From contig NZ_JABFAO010000011.1 in assembly GCF_017168235.1 (NCBI RefSeq), forward strand, positions 555,513 through 619,512: 64,000 nucleotides of DNA. Reading direction: 5' to 3'. Origin of the DNA: Rhodococcus sp. KRD197 (GTDB lineage: Bacteria > Actinomycetota > Actinomycetes > Mycobacteriales > Mycobacteriaceae). Below, piece after piece: positions 44,033 to 53,849 of the stretch (position 1 is the stretch's first letter; each line of letters starts with the position of its first letter). Both the position numbers and the translations under genes were made by a program. Under the pieces are notes generated by a model. The model ran no database searches, was not told the DNA's origin, and saw only the letters and a program-made list of their open reading frames with translations.

Positions 44033-44827
44033 ATGGGCACCACCCTCCGCATCAGCCTCGCGCAGGTCACGAGTGGCACCGAGCCGTCCGACAACCTGAA
44101 GATCATCGACAGTCACGCGCACGCAGCCAAGGAGGCCGGGTCATCCCTGGTCGTCTTTCCGGAGGCGATGATGCGGTGCTTCGGCGGACCGATCCGCGGC
44201 GTCGCCGAGCCCATCGACGGCCCTTGGGCGGATGCGGTTCGCGAGATCGCGCAACGTATCGGCATCACCGTCGTCGCCGGAATGTTCACGCCCGCCGACG
44301 AGGGACGGGTGAGCAACACCCTGCTCGTCACCGGGCCGGGCACAGACGCCCACTACGACAAGATTCACCTGTTCGACGCGTTCGGATTCGCCGAATCCGA
44401 CACCGTCGCACCGGGTTCGGAGCCACTGACCATCGACATCGGCGGGGTCACGATCGGCTTCGCGACCTGCTACGACATCCGCTTCCCCGCGTTGTTCCAG
44501 AAGCTCGGCGACCTCGGCGCCGAACTGATCGTCGTCCCAGCCTCCTGGGGCAGCGGTCCCGGCAAGGTCGAGCAGTGGTCGCTGTTGGCGCGCGCCCGCG
44601 CATTGGACTGCACCGCATTCGTCGCCGCCTGCGATCAGGCCGAACCTGCCGACGCCGAGGGGGCCGCGCCGCGGGGCGTCGGACACAGCATCGTCAGCTC
44701 ACCCGTCGGCGAGATTCTGGGCGAACTCGACGCGACGCCGGGCCTGCTGACGGTCGACATCGACACCGGGCTCGTCGAGTCGGTTCGCAAGACACTGCCG
44801 GTCCTGGGCAATCGCCGACAGTTCTGA
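44033..44827 (+). CDS. Nitrilase-superfamily amidohydrolase
   Basis: This 264-residue carbon-nitrogen hydrolase has the catalytic Glu in VVFPEAMM (about residue 42), Lys in HYDKIHLFDAF (about 106) and Cys in GFATCYDIRFP (about 144). It resembles the Nit/omega-amidase branch (deaminated glutathione amidase or a carbamoyl amidase). The ATG at 44033 is set by AGGAGG six bases upstream. An in-frame ATG at 44003 has no such site. The substrate is inferred only to family level. Confidence 0.9.
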   Translation: MGTTLRISLAQVTSGTEPSDNLKIIDSHAHAAKEAGSSLVVFPEAMMRCFGGPIRGVAEPIDGPWADAVREIAQRIGITVVAGMFTPADEGRVSNTLLVTGPGTDAHYDKIHLFDAFGFAESDTVAPGSEPLTIDIGGVTIGFATCYDIRFPALFQKLGDLGAELIVVPASWGSGPGKVEQWSLLARARALDCTAFVAACDQAEPADAEGAAPRGVGHSIVSSPVGEILGELDATPGLLTVDIDTGLVESVRKTLPVLGNRRQF

Positions 44828-44845
44828 GCCGTACTCCCCTGACCC

Positions 44846-44911
44846 CCCGCCGAAATCGAGGTTGTGTACCGAAAACCGCCGAAATGCGTACACAACCTCG
44901 ATCTCGGCGGG
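44846..44911. terminator. Long imperfect palindrome between convergent genes
   Basis: CCCGCCGAAATCGAGGTTGTGTAC (44846-44869) pairs with GTACACAACCTCGATCTCGGCGGG (44888-44911), a 24-position stem with one mismatch and an 18-base loop. A third CCGCCGAAAT lies in the loop. It lies after the nitrilase stop and before the gltA end, so it may terminate both. Its length is more than usual for a terminator, and it may be a member of a dispersed palindromic repeat family. Confidence 0.65.
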
Positions 44912-44927
44912 AGGGGTGGGGACGACA

Positions 44928-44959
44928 AAGCCGCCGGCCCCAAATGGGACCGGCGGCTT
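44928..44959 (-). terminator. Hairpin terminator of gltA
   Basis: AAGCCGCCGGCCCC and GGGACCGGCGGCTT form a stem of about 13 bp with one mismatch and a 4-base loop, 13 bp past the gltA stop on the minus strand. It should end transcription of the pdxH-gltA group. Confidence 0.72.
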
Positions 44960-44972
44960 CACGTACAGGTAC

Positions 44973-46271
44973 TCAGCGCGAGCTGACGTCCTTGTAGTCG
45001 CGCTCGGTGTAACCGGTGTAGATCTGACGGGGACGGCCGATCTTGCCGCTGGCGTCCTCGTGCATCTCGCGCCAGTGCGCAATCCAACCCGGCAGACGGC
45101 CCATGGCGAAAAGAACCGTGAACATACGCGGCGGGAAGCCCATCGCGCGGTAGATCAGGCCGGTGTAGAAGTCGACGTTCGGGTACAGCTTGCGCTCGAC
45201 GAAGTAGTCGTCGGTGAGCGCGGTCTCCTCGAGCTTGAGTGCGATCTCGAGGAGCTCGTCACCCTTGCCCAGCTTGTCGAGGATGGTGTGCGCGGTCTCC
45301 TTGACGAGCGTGGCGCGCGGATCGAAGTTCTTGTAGACGCGGTGTCCGAAGCCCATGAGCTTGACGCCGTCTTCTTTGTTCTTCACCCGGCGCAGGAATG
45401 CGGAAGCATCACCGCCGTCGGCCTTGATCTGGTCGAGCATCTCGAGTACGGCCTGGTTGGCGCCGCCGTGCAGCGGGCCCCACAGTGCGTTGATACCGCC
45501 GGAGATGGACGTGAACAGGTTGGCGTTGGACGAACCGACCAGCCGAACCGTCGAGGTCGAACAATTCTGCTCGTGATCGGCATGCAGGATGAGCAGCATG
45601 TCGAGGGCCTTGACGATCTCGGGATCGATCTCGTACGGCTCCGCCGGGAACCCGAAAGTCATCCGCAGGAAGTTCTCGACGAGGCTCTTCGAGTTGTCCG
45701 GGTACAGGAACGGCTGACCGACCGACTTCTTGTACGCGTAGGCCGCGATGGTCGGCAGCTTCGCGAGGAGCCGGATGGTCGAGAGCTCGACCTGCTCGGG
45801 ATCGTTGGGGTCCAGAGAATCCTGGTAGTACGCAGACAGCGCATTGACTGCACTGGACAGCACCGGCATCGGGTGAGCGTTGCGCGGAAAGCCGTCGAAG
45901 AACCGCTTGAGGTCCTCGTGCAGCAGCGTGTGTCGACGAATCTTGTCGGTGAACCTGTCGAGCTGGTCCTCGCTGGGGAGCTCACCGTAGATCAGCAGAA
46001 AGCTGACCTCGATGAACGAGGACTTACCGGCAAGTTGTTCGATCGGGTACCCGCGGTAGCGCAGGATGCCTTCGGCGCCGTCGATGTAGGTGATCGCAGA
46101 CTTCGTCGACGCGGTGTTGACGAACCCACCGTCGAGAGTCGTGTAGCCGGTCTCGGCCAGCAACTTCCCCAGCTCGATACCGTCGTTGCCGTCGGTAGCC
46201 TTGGCAATGGACATGATGTGTTCGCCACCGGGGTAGGTGAGGGTGGCTTTTGCGTCATTCTCAGCGGGCAC
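44973..46271 (-). CDS. gltA: Citrate synthase (GltA2-like)
   Basis: This 432-residue type II citrate synthase has an N-terminal extension, NCSTSTVRLVGSSNANLFTS, the oxaloacetate-binding His in PLHGGANQAVLEM, and the catalytic GFGHRVYKNFDPRA (about residue 305). It condenses acetyl-CoA with oxaloacetate in the TCA cycle. The start is GTG with GAGAGGG upstream. It corresponds to M. tuberculosis gltA2 (Rv0896). A second, shorter citrate synthase is encoded at 48990-50108. Confidence 0.94.
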   Translation of the reverse strand: MPAENDAKATLTYPGGEHIMSIAKATDGNDGIELGKLLAETGYTTLDGGFVNTASTKSAITYIDGAEGILRYRGYPIEQLAGKSSFIEVSFLLIYGELPSEDQLDRFTDKIRRHTLLHEDLKRFFDGFPRNAHPMPVLSSAVNALSAYYQDSLDPNDPEQVELSTIRLLAKLPTIAAYAYKKSVGQPFLYPDNSKSLVENFLRMTFGFPAEPYEIDPEIVKALDMLLILHADHEQNCSTSTVRLVGSSNANLFTSISGGINALWGPLHGGANQAVLEMLDQIKADGGDASAFLRRVKNKEDGVKLMGFGHRVYKNFDPRATLVKETAHTILDKLGKGDELLEIALKLEETALTDDYFVERKLYPNVDFYTGLIYRAMGFPPRMFTVLFAMGRLPGWIAHWREMHEDASGKIGRPRQIYTGYTERDYKDVSSR

Positions 46272-46325
46272 GAATGGTCCCTCTCGAACTCATGTAACGG
46301 ACAATTTCTTATCTCGATAGTGAAA

Positions 46326-47264
46326 CTAGTCTCTCGGCGCCTCGGACGCCCACGGAGGGTCTGCACCCGGACGCGAAACCGTGACGGCTGCGGCCCGTGC
46401 GGCGAACCTCAATGCTCGTTCCCAATCTTCCCTGTCCATCTCACCCAGCGTGCCGGATGTGACAATGCTCTCTCTGACGAGAAAACTGAGCAGGGCGCCG
46501 TGCACGGTGTCACCTGCACCGATGGTGTCGACGACGTCGACGGGGACACCGGGGACCGAGTACTCGCCGGTGGCCGTGAAGACCGAGATACCGTCGCCGC
46601 CACGTGTCATGACGACAGCCGTCACCCCTTGCTCGAGCCAGTCGTCGACCGTCGTACCTTCTTCACCCAATCCCAGCCAGTGAGAATCGTCCTCCGACAC
46701 CTTCAGAATGTCGACGGCCGGCAGCCACGTTCTGAAACGAAGCCGGAATCCGTCGGCGGTGATGTCGCCACTGGTGCTGTCGATCGCCGCCGGACGAATG
46801 TTCGGATCGACCATCGTCAACTTGCCCGCCGCGTGGGCGCGGTGAAGCAGCGCCGCATACATCGAAACACCGGGCTCGTACAGCAACGACAACGTCCCGA
46901 AGGACAGCACGTCGATCTCGTCGGGCAGAGCCCCGGGATCACGCACGAGACGATCCGCGGTGCCGTCGGCGTAGAACGAGTATTGGGCGCTGCCGTCCTC
47001 GGCGAGCGTGGTCATCGCCAGCGTCGTCGGTTCCTTGCCGCGTTGGATCCACGACGTGTCGACGCCCGCATCCTGCAGACTCGCGAGAATCTGCTCGCCG
47101 AACGGGTCGGTTGACACTCGCGACAGGAACGCCACCGACGACCCCAGTCGCCCGAGCGATACGGCGACGTTGAACGGCCCGCCGCCGAGCTTCGGAGCGA
47201 GCAGCGGCCCGTCGTGCACAGGCACTAGATCCACCAGGGCCTCGCCGCACACCAGAATCGTCAT
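46326..47264 (-). CDS. PfkB-family carbohydrate kinase
   Basis: This 312-residue sugar kinase has the first PfkB signature region GGGPFNVAVSLGRLG (about residues 26-40) and the C-terminal DTIGAGDTVHGALLSF with the catalytic Asp (about 255-270). The opening CGEALVDLVP fits fructokinase-like members. It should phosphorylate a sugar such as fructose or tagatose-6-phosphate. The exact sugar cannot be read. Its ATG overlaps the stop of the aldose epimerase gene, indicating joint sugar catabolism. Confidence 0.88.
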   Translation of the reverse strand: MTILVCGEALVDLVPVHDGPLLAPKLGGGPFNVAVSLGRLGSSVAFLSRVSTDPFGEQILASLQDAGVDTSWIQRGKEPTTLAMTTLAEDGSAQYSFYADGTADRLVRDPGALPDEIDVLSFGTLSLLYEPGVSMYAALLHRAHAAGKLTMVDPNIRPAAIDSTSGDITADGFRLRFRTWLPAVDILKVSEDDSHWLGLGEEGTTVDDWLEQGVTAVVMTRGGDGISVFTATGEYSVPGVPVDVVDTIGAGDTVHGALLSFLVRESIVTSGTLGEMDREDWERALRFAARAAAVTVSRPGADPPWASEAPRD

Positions 47265-48193
47265 GCTGCGCGGTACTCCATTCCCCACGTGCCGGTCCAG
47301 GACTTGCCCGGCCCGAGGACCAACAGATCGATCTCCGAATTGAATGCGTCCGGCGGACACGTCATCGGCTCGATCGCCAACGCTCGGCCGCGATCGGGAT
47401 AGGCCTGATCGTTCTTCGGGTCAGCAGTGAAGATCTGGACCCAGTCGAACTCGCGATCGGTCCACAGAGCAGTCGCGGTGCCGTCCGGGCCACGCAGTAC
47501 GTGGTAAGCGCGGCCGGTCTCGTCGGGCAACTCTGCACTGAAGGGAGTGTCGAGCCAGACGCCCTCGAGCAGCTTCGGCGCCCGGAAGTCGAAGTCGGAG
47601 TCCGCGATGGCCACCGAGGGCGGGATCGGCAGGCTGCGCTTCGGATCGATCGGCATGCGCGTGCCCGCCGAAAATTCGAGCGTGCACTCGTCCAGGGGAA
47701 CGTCCCCGACCCGGACGAAGGAGTGAAATCCCATTCCGTAGGGCGCATCGACGTCGCCGGTGTTGGTCGCGGACGCGGTCACGACGAGTCCGCCGGCGGT
47801 GAGCTCGTGCACCACGTTCACCGTTATCTCGAACGGCCAGCCCTGATGGACACCGATACCCACCGACTGTTCGACGCGGGAAGCCCCGTGATCGACCAGG
47901 GTCCAGTCCACGCGCCGCACGAATCCGTGGCTGGCGTTGTTCTTGGCGGGTTCGGTGATCTCGAGCTGATACTCGGCGCGGTCGAAGGTGAATTTCCCGT
48001 CGGCGACCCGGTTCGGCCACGGCGCCAGCACGAGACCAGCCGAAAGTGGCGGCTTGGTGCCCGCCTCCCACGTCTCGGTCAACGGCGAGCCGTCGTACTC
48101 GAGTTTGCGCAGGCCAGCGCCTGTCGACACCACGTCGGCCCGATACTTGCCGTGCGTCAACTCATAGGTCTGTGCGTCCGCCATGGCTGCCAT
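47261..48193 (-). CDS. Aldose 1-epimerase
   Basis: This 310-residue protein has the galactose-mutarotase beta-sandwich pattern, with PWPNRVADGKFTFD (about residue 66), the catalytic His in NASHGFVRRVDW and in GMGFHSFVRVG, and a late glutamate region. It interconverts alpha and beta anomers of free hexoses. The ATG at 48193 follows GGGGGTGG. A second ATG at 48184 is equally possible. It is coupled to the sugar kinase. Confidence 0.87.
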   Translation of the reverse strand: MAAMADAQTYELTHGKYRADVVSTGAGLRKLEYDGSPLTETWEAGTKPPLSAGLVLAPWPNRVADGKFTFDRAEYQLEITEPAKNNASHGFVRRVDWTLVDHGASRVEQSVGIGVHQGWPFEITVNVVHELTAGGLVVTASATNTGDVDAPYGMGFHSFVRVGDVPLDECTLEFSAGTRMPIDPKRSLPIPPSVAIADSDFDFRAPKLLEGVWLDTPFSAELPDETGRAYHVLRGPDGTATALWTDREFDWVQIFTADPKNDQAYPDRGRALAIEPMTCPPDAFNSEIDLLVLGPGKSWTGTWGMEYRAA

Positions 48194-48219
48194 TGTCCAC
48201 CCCCGGGACAAGAAACCGG

Positions 48220-48837
48220 TCAAGGCTGAAGACGCGTCACCGTCGAGGTTGCCACCGTGAAACGGATCCGGTTGTGCAGGCGATTGCTGCGGCCCTGCCA
48301 GAATTCGACAGTCTCCGGTCGCACGACGTACCCACCCCAGTTCGGCGGCACCGGCACCACCTGGTCGGCGAACCGAGCCGTGACATCGGCCAGGGCGGCT
48401 TCGAGGTCCGCTCGGGAGTCGATCGGACGTGATTGGTTCGACGCCCATGCCCCCAACTGCGATCCGCGCGGCCGGGTGGCGAAGTACTCCGCGGTCGTCT
48501 CCGCGGAGACCTTCTCAGCGATACCCCGAATCGTCAGCTGATGCGCGATACCGATCCACGGGAACGTCACCGACGCGTACGGGGTACGCGAGAGATGCGT
48601 GCCCTTGTCGGAGCCGTAGTTGGTGAAGAAGACGACGCCTTCCGCACCGAGCTCCTTGCACAGGACGGTTCGTGTCGCAGGACGGCCGTCGGCATCGACC
48701 GTCGCCAGTACCAGCGCGTTCGGTTCGGGAATCTGCGCGGCGACGGCGTCGGCGAGCCACTCCTGGGCAAGTGGCAGCCAGCCGTCGCGGAGCCGGTCGA
48801 CGTCGAGATCGGCGTCTTCTCCGTAATCGACGCGCAT
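48220..48837 (-). CDS. pdxH: Pyridoxamine 5'-phosphate oxidase
   Basis: This FMN-dependent enzyme of about 205 residues has [20 protein letters not shown] (FMN site), [19 protein letters not shown], and a C-terminal [17 protein letters not shown] and RLHNRIRF, the PdxH hallmarks. It oxidises pyridoxamine or pyridoxine phosphate to pyridoxal phosphate. The start is ambiguous: ATG 48837, or GTG 48867 for a longer N-terminus. It is divergent from citA and precedes the epimerase gene by 26 bp. Confidence 0.92.
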   Translation of the reverse strand: MRVDYGEDADLDVDRLRDGWLPLAQEWLADAVAAQIPEPNALVLATVDADGRPATRTVLCKELGAEGVVFFTNYGSDKGTHLSRTPYASVTFPWIGIAHQLTIRGIAEKVSAETTAEYFATRPRGSQLGAWASNQSRPIDSRADLEAALADVTARFADQVVPVPPNWGGYVVRPETVEFWQGRSNRLHNRIRFTVATSTVTRLQP

Positions 48838-48989
48838 GTCGGCGAGATGTCGTTTTTCGTTCCGCACGAACCCAGACGCTACTCCCGAGTACGACCGGCT
48901 AAAGTTCTGGTCGGACAAGCCCGGACGGTCCCGCGCGCGTGCATCACGGCTGGGTCGGGCAGCACGGCTACGAGGAGAGTCCCCACGCA

Positions 48990-50108
48990 ATGGCTGGTCA
49001 ACAGGTACCCGAAGATTTCGTCAGCGGCCTCGAAGGCGTCGTAGCTTTCACCACCGACATCGCCGAACCCGACAAGGACGGCGGCGCACTGCGCTACCGC
49101 GGCGTCGACATCGAAGATCTCGTCGCCAAGAAGGTCACCTTCGGCAATGTGTGGGCGCTGCTCGTCGACGGCCGCTTCGGCCCCGGGCTGCCGCCCGCCG
49201 AGCCGTTCCCCCTCCCGATCCACACCGGTGACGTCCGCGTCGACGTTCAGGCCGGTCTGGCGATGCTTGCTCCGATCTGGGGATACCAGCCGCTGCTCGA
49301 CATCGACGACGCCACGGCCCGCGATCAGCTCGCCCGTGCCTCGGTGATGGCGCTGTCCTACGTCGCGCAGTCCGCTCGCGGGATCTATCAGCCCGCGGTG
49401 CCGCAGAAGAAAATCGATCAGTGCGAGACCGTCACCGCACGCTTCATGACGCGATGGAAGGGCGACCCCGACCCCGCGCACACCGAGGCCATCGACGCGT
49501 ACTGGGTCTCCGCCGCCGAGCACGGCATGAATGCCTCCACCTTCACCGCACGCGTCATCGCCTCCACCGGCGCCGACGTCGCCGCGTCGCTGTCCGGGGC
49601 CATCGGCGCGATGTCCGGTCCACTGCACGGCGGTGCACCGGCACGCGTACTTCCGATGATCGAAGAGGTCGAGAAGACCGATGACCCCCGCGGACTCGTC
49701 AAGGGCATCCTCGACCGCAAAGAAAAGCTCATGGGCTTCGGGCACCGCGTCTACCGCGCCGAGGACCCGCGTGCCCGCGTGCTGCGTGCGACGGCGAAGC
49801 GACTGAATGCGCCTCGCTACGAGGTCGCCGCTGCGCTCGAGCAATCCGCGCTGGCCGAACTGCGCGAGCGTCGCCCCGATCGCGCCATCGAGACCAACGT
49901 CGAATTCTGGGCCGCGGTCATCCTCGACTTCGCCGAGGTTCCCACCCGGATGATGCCCGCGATGTTCACCTGCGGCCGCACCGCCGGATGGTGTGCGCAC
50001 ATCCTCGAGCAGAAGCGACTCGGCAAGCTCGTCCGCCCGGCCGCGATCTACACCGGACCGGCCCCGCGCAAGCCCGAGTCCGTCGACGGGTGGGGCCAGA
50101 TCATCTGA
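48990..50108 (+). CDS. citA: Second citrate synthase (CitA-like)
   Basis: This 372-residue protein resembles the shorter citrate synthases of actinobacteria (CitA, Rv0889c). It has [28 protein letters not shown] with one catalytic His, and [14 protein letters not shown] with the second (about residue 258), then the late active-site Asp region. The ATG at 48990 follows GAGGAGAG. It could function as citrate or methylcitrate synthase. The propionate link (PrpE in the window) makes the latter possible but unproven. Confidence 0.9.
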   Translation: MAGQQVPEDFVSGLEGVVAFTTDIAEPDKDGGALRYRGVDIEDLVAKKVTFGNVWALLVDGRFGPGLPPAEPFPLPIHTGDVRVDVQAGLAMLAPIWGYQPLLDIDDATARDQLARASVMALSYVAQSARGIYQPAVPQKKIDQCETVTARFMTRWKGDPDPAHTEAIDAYWVSAAEHGMNASTFTARVIASTGADVAASLSGAIGAMSGPLHGGAPARVLPMIEEVEKTDDPRGLVKGILDRKEKLMGFGHRVYRAEDPRARVLRATAKRLNAPRYEVAAALEQSALAELRERRPDRAIETNVEFWAAVILDFAEVPTRMMPAMFTCGRTAGWCAHILEQKRLGKLVRPAAIYTGPAPRKPESVDGWGQII

Positions 50109-50180
50109 TCCCCTCCCTCCCGACCGCCGCTACCGTCCAACGGTGGCGGCGGTGTGCGTTTGGGGGTTGTATTCGCGGAC

Positions 50181-50255
50181 GCTTGATTCGCGCACCTTGC
50201 AGCCAACCGCGCACGCTGCAACCCGCGCGAACAACCGTAAAGCGCGCGAATGATG
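50181..50255 (+). repeat. 75-bp direct repeat, left copy
   Basis: This sequence matches 51316-51390 in 73 of 75 positions. It has short terminal inverted repeats (ATTCGCGC and GCGCGAAT). The left copy lies 72 bp after the citA stop and 103 bp before the AbiEi/DUF559-type gene. Confidence 0.85.
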
Positions 50256-50296
50256 CACGCCGGCTGAGGAATCGCGGCATCGTACCGGAAATTCAC

Positions 50297-50320
50297 TTAT
50301 CCACAGCTTCGTTATCCACA
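50297..50320 (+). promoter_or_regulatory. Two perfect DnaA-box sequences in tandem
   Basis: TTATCCACA occurs at 50297-50305 and 50312-50320, within a 15-bp direct repeat (TTATCCACAGCT, three bases, TTATCCACAGCT). This is the consensus DnaA box. They lie in the otherwise empty 250-bp gap, 38 bp before the start of the AbiEi/DUF559-type gene. They might make that gene DnaA-responsive. Confidence 0.55.
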
Positions 50321-50358
50321 GCTATCGCAGCGGCCCGTCGAGCTTCAGCATTGTCGGC

Positions 50359-51321
50359 ATGAACCTCGACGACGATCCGTTACTACTGCGTAGCCAGCTC
50401 GTACGTTCCGGATCGACCGACGGTGACATTCGATCCGCTACGAACAGCGGCTCCATCGAACGCCTACGCCGAGGTGCCTTCGCTCCGACCGCCCAGCTGA
50501 ACTCCATGAGTCCTGACGACCGCCACCGACTGCACATTCGCGCACACGCCGCAGCCGCCCGCAGCGAGTTGGTGGTGAGCCACCAGTCGGCCGCCCTCTT
50601 GCATGGAATCCCGTTGTGGTCGCCGGACTTGCAGCGCGTTCACTTCACGGTGGACCGGCCGGGCGGTGGCCGCAAATCAGCTTCACGTCATCTCCACCCG
50701 GCGTTTCTGAGTTCCAAGGATGTCGTGAGCATTCAGGGAATTGCGGTGACCTCACCAGAACGGACAGTTGCAGATCTGTGCAAGACGTTGTCGTTCGAAG
50801 CTGCCGTGTGTGCGGCAGATGCAGCGCTCAATCGACGCCTGCTCACCGTCATCGGTGTAGCCGAAGCGTTGGGTCGCAGCGGAAAGAAGAGTGTGGTCAA
50901 GGCTCGCCGTGTACTCGATTTCTGCAGCGACCTCAGCGAAAGTGTCGGTGAATCACGCAGCCGAGTGCGCATGCACTACGCGGGGCTTCCCCGTCCAGCG
51001 ATGCAAGTGAACCTGTACAGCGAGTCCGGCCTCTTCATCGCCAGGGTCGACTTCTTGTTCACCGACCTCGGCGTGATCGGCGAGTTCGACGGGAGGGTCA
51101 AGTACTCGAAGTACTTGCGACCAGGACAGTCTGCAAGTGATGCCGTGGTGGCAGAGAAGAAGCGCGAGGATGCTTTGCGCTCACACGGGTGGATCGTCGT
51201 GCGCTGGACCTGGGCAGATCTCGAACACCCCGAACGGCTCGTGGAGAAGCTGAAGCGCGCCATCGAACTCGCCGCGACCCTTCCGACGCCGCGCACCACC
51301 TTCGGACCGCCCGAGGCTTGA
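50359..51321 (+). CDS. AbiEi-like / DUF559-type protein
   Basis: The 320-residue protein has an N-terminal region with a helix-turn-helix-like segment (GDIRSATNSGSIERLRRGAF, about residues 21-40). A middle part resembles AbiEi antitoxins (VVSHQSAALLHGIPLW, and VTSPERTVADLCK near 130). A C-terminal part has the nuclease-like pattern VDFLFTDLGVIGEFDG, then EKKREDALRSHGWIVVRWTW (about 230-290), similar to DUF559/Vsr-type folds. No toxin gene (AbiEii) is adjacent. It is flanked by 75-bp direct repeats, the right copy covering its own stop codon. Biological role unknown; a solitary defence or mobile cassette protein is possible. Confidence 0.8.
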   Translation: MNLDDDPLLLRSQLVRSGSTDGDIRSATNSGSIERLRRGAFAPTAQLNSMSPDDRHRLHIRAHAAAARSELVVSHQSAALLHGIPLWSPDLQRVHFTVDRPGGGRKSASRHLHPAFLSSKDVVSIQGIAVTSPERTVADLCKTLSFEAAVCAADAALNRRLLTVIGVAEALGRSGKKSVVKARRVLDFCSDLSESVGESRSRVRMHYAGLPRPAMQVNLYSESGLFIARVDFLFTDLGVIGEFDGRVKYSKYLRPGQSASDAVVAEKKREDALRSHGWIVVRWTWADLEHPERLVEKLKRAIELAATLPTPRTTFGPPEA

Positions 51322-51390
51322 TTCGCGCACCTTGCAGCCAACCGCGCACGTTGCAACCCGCGCGAACAACCGCAAAGCGCGCGAATGATG
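51316..51390 (+). repeat. 75-bp direct repeat, right copy (overlaps stop codon)
   Basis: This second copy of the element at 50181-50255 lies in the same orientation with two mismatches. Its first six bases contain the TGA stop of the AbiEi/DUF559-type gene. Homologous recombination between the copies would delete 1135 bp containing the whole gene. Confidence 0.85.
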
Positions 51391-51476
51391 GGCGGGCGGC
51401 CCACGCGCGCGACGCGACCGCCACCATCCGCCGAAACCTGCGCGAAACTTGTCAACCAGCAGCGACTACCCTGTAG

Positions 51477-52634
<1,158 letters not shown>

Positions 52635-52651
52635 TCCGAGCGAACGACACG

Positions 52652-52701
52652 CGCCCCCGTTCGCTGAGCGCACCAATTGGTGCGCTCAGCGGGCGGGGGC
52701 G
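52652..52701 (+). terminator. Strong hairpin terminator after serC
   Basis: An inner perfect 13-bp stem (CGCTGAGCGCACC with its complement, around AATT) is extended by an outer 7-bp stem (CGCCCCC with GGGGGCG), 17 bp past the serC stop. No uridine tract. The remaining 185 bp to sepH hold its promoter region and a GAGGAGG site. I see nothing else there. Confidence 0.8.
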
Positions 52702-52886
52702 TCTGCGTTCGGTAAGCCTTTGGAGCGCAACGAAGTTGAGAGGGACAGCAGCGATCGTGTGCAACGGGCGAGAACGATGACTAGTGTTCGACTGGGCAGG
52801 ATGCGTGTCGGACACGCGGCACAGATCACAGGTGGATTACTGTCGAGCAGGACGATATCGCGAGCCGGCGCGATGAGGAGGTCAAG

Positions 52887-53810
52887 GTGCGAGATCTACG
52901 CGTGATCGGTCTCGAACCGGACGGGCAATACGTGATCTGTACAGATCCCAAGACCGGCGACAAATTCCGGCTTCCGGCCGACGACAAGCTCCGCGCGGCC
53001 TCACGCGGCGACATCGCTCGACTAGGACAGATTGAGATCGAAATGGACAGTTTGCTCAGGCCCAAAGAGATACAGGCTCGAATCCGTGCAGGCGCCACCG
53101 TCGAACAGGTTGCGGCCGATTCCGGGATGGCATTGAGCCGAGTCGAGGTCTTCGCGCATCCGGTTCTGCTCGAACGGTCACAGGCCGCATCGATGGCTCA
53201 GGCCGGCCATCCGCTGCGCTCCGACGGCCCGGCGGTGCAGACTCTCGCAGAGATCGTCGCCCTTGCCTTCCGTGGCCGCGGCCACCACCTCGACGACGCC
53301 ACGTGGGACGCCTGGCGCGACGAGGACAACAAGTGGGTCGCGCAGCTGAAGTGGCAGGCCGGACGCACCACGAACAAAGCGCACTGGCAGTTCCTGCCGG
53401 ACGGTCACGGCGGCACCATCACCCCGCTCGACGACGCCGCCTCGGAACTGGTCGACCCCGACTTCGGTCGTCAGCTTCGCGGACTCGCACCGGTTCGCGC
53501 ACTCGAAGTTGCACCGGGGGACTCCGCTTCGGGACAGGAAGACTCGCAGCAGCAGTCCTTCGACGAGTACTACGGGACCACGGCGGACAGCGAGATCGAC
53601 GGCGAGCTCGAGTCCCACAGCAGTGAGTCCCACAGCAGTGAGTCCAGCAGCAGTGACTCCCCCAGCAACGAGTCTCCGAGTGCCGAATCCGCCCGCTCCG
53701 AACCCCGGCACGAGAGCGCTCCGGCGCCGAAACGCGACAAGAAGGGCAAGCCCGCGATGCCGTCGTGGGAAGATGTGCTGCTGGGTGTCCGCAGCAGCGG
53801 CCACAGCTGA
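52887..53810 (+). CDS. sepH: Septation protein SepH
   Basis: The 307-residue protein starts RDLRVIGLEPDGQYVICTD, with the DUF3071 domain (residues about 1-170) that includes a helix-turn-helix-like segment EVFAHPVLLERSQ. A long disordered region is rich in Ser, Glu and Asp (about 240-275). It ends in a short conserved MPSWEDVLLGVR. SepH binds FtsZ and promotes Z-ring assembly in actinobacteria. The GTG start follows GAGGAGG. It corresponds to Rv0883c. Confidence 0.92.
   Translation: MRDLRVIGLEPDGQYVICTDPKTGDKFRLPADDKLRAASRGDIARLGQIEIEMDSLLRPKEIQARIRAGATVEQVAADSGMALSRVEVFAHPVLLERSQAASMAQAGHPLRSDGPAVQTLAEIVALAFRGRGHHLDDATWDAWRDEDNKWVAQLKWQAGRTTNKAHWQFLPDGHGGTITPLDDAASELVDPDFGRQLRGLAPVRALEVAPGDSASGQEDSQQQSFDEYYGTTADSEIDGELESHSSESHSSESSSSDSPSNESPSAESARSEPRHESAPAPKRDKKGKPAMPSWEDVLLGVRSSGHS
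53610..53684 (+). repeat. 15-bp coding repeat in sepH
   Basis: Five tandem 15-bp units (the first two both GAGTCCCACAGCAGT, the rest diverged) encode ESHSS, ESHSS, ESSSS, DSPSN and ESPSA in the disordered linker of SepH. The repeat can change linker length without shifting frame. Confidence 0.8.
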
Positions 53811-53849
53811 ACATGGTCGATTGCACGTCGATCAAGAAGGGTGCCGGGA

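Noticed and set aside
50109-50358. tRNA or small RNA gene in the larger gaps (also checked 52635-52886)
   Set aside because: No cloverleaf pattern. These gaps are explained by the 75-bp repeat, the DnaA boxes, a terminator and promoter sequence.
50181-51390. Insertion sequence or integron-type cassette
   Set aside because: There is no transposase or integrase, and the repeats are direct and not flanked by target duplications. It is reported only as a possible cassette.
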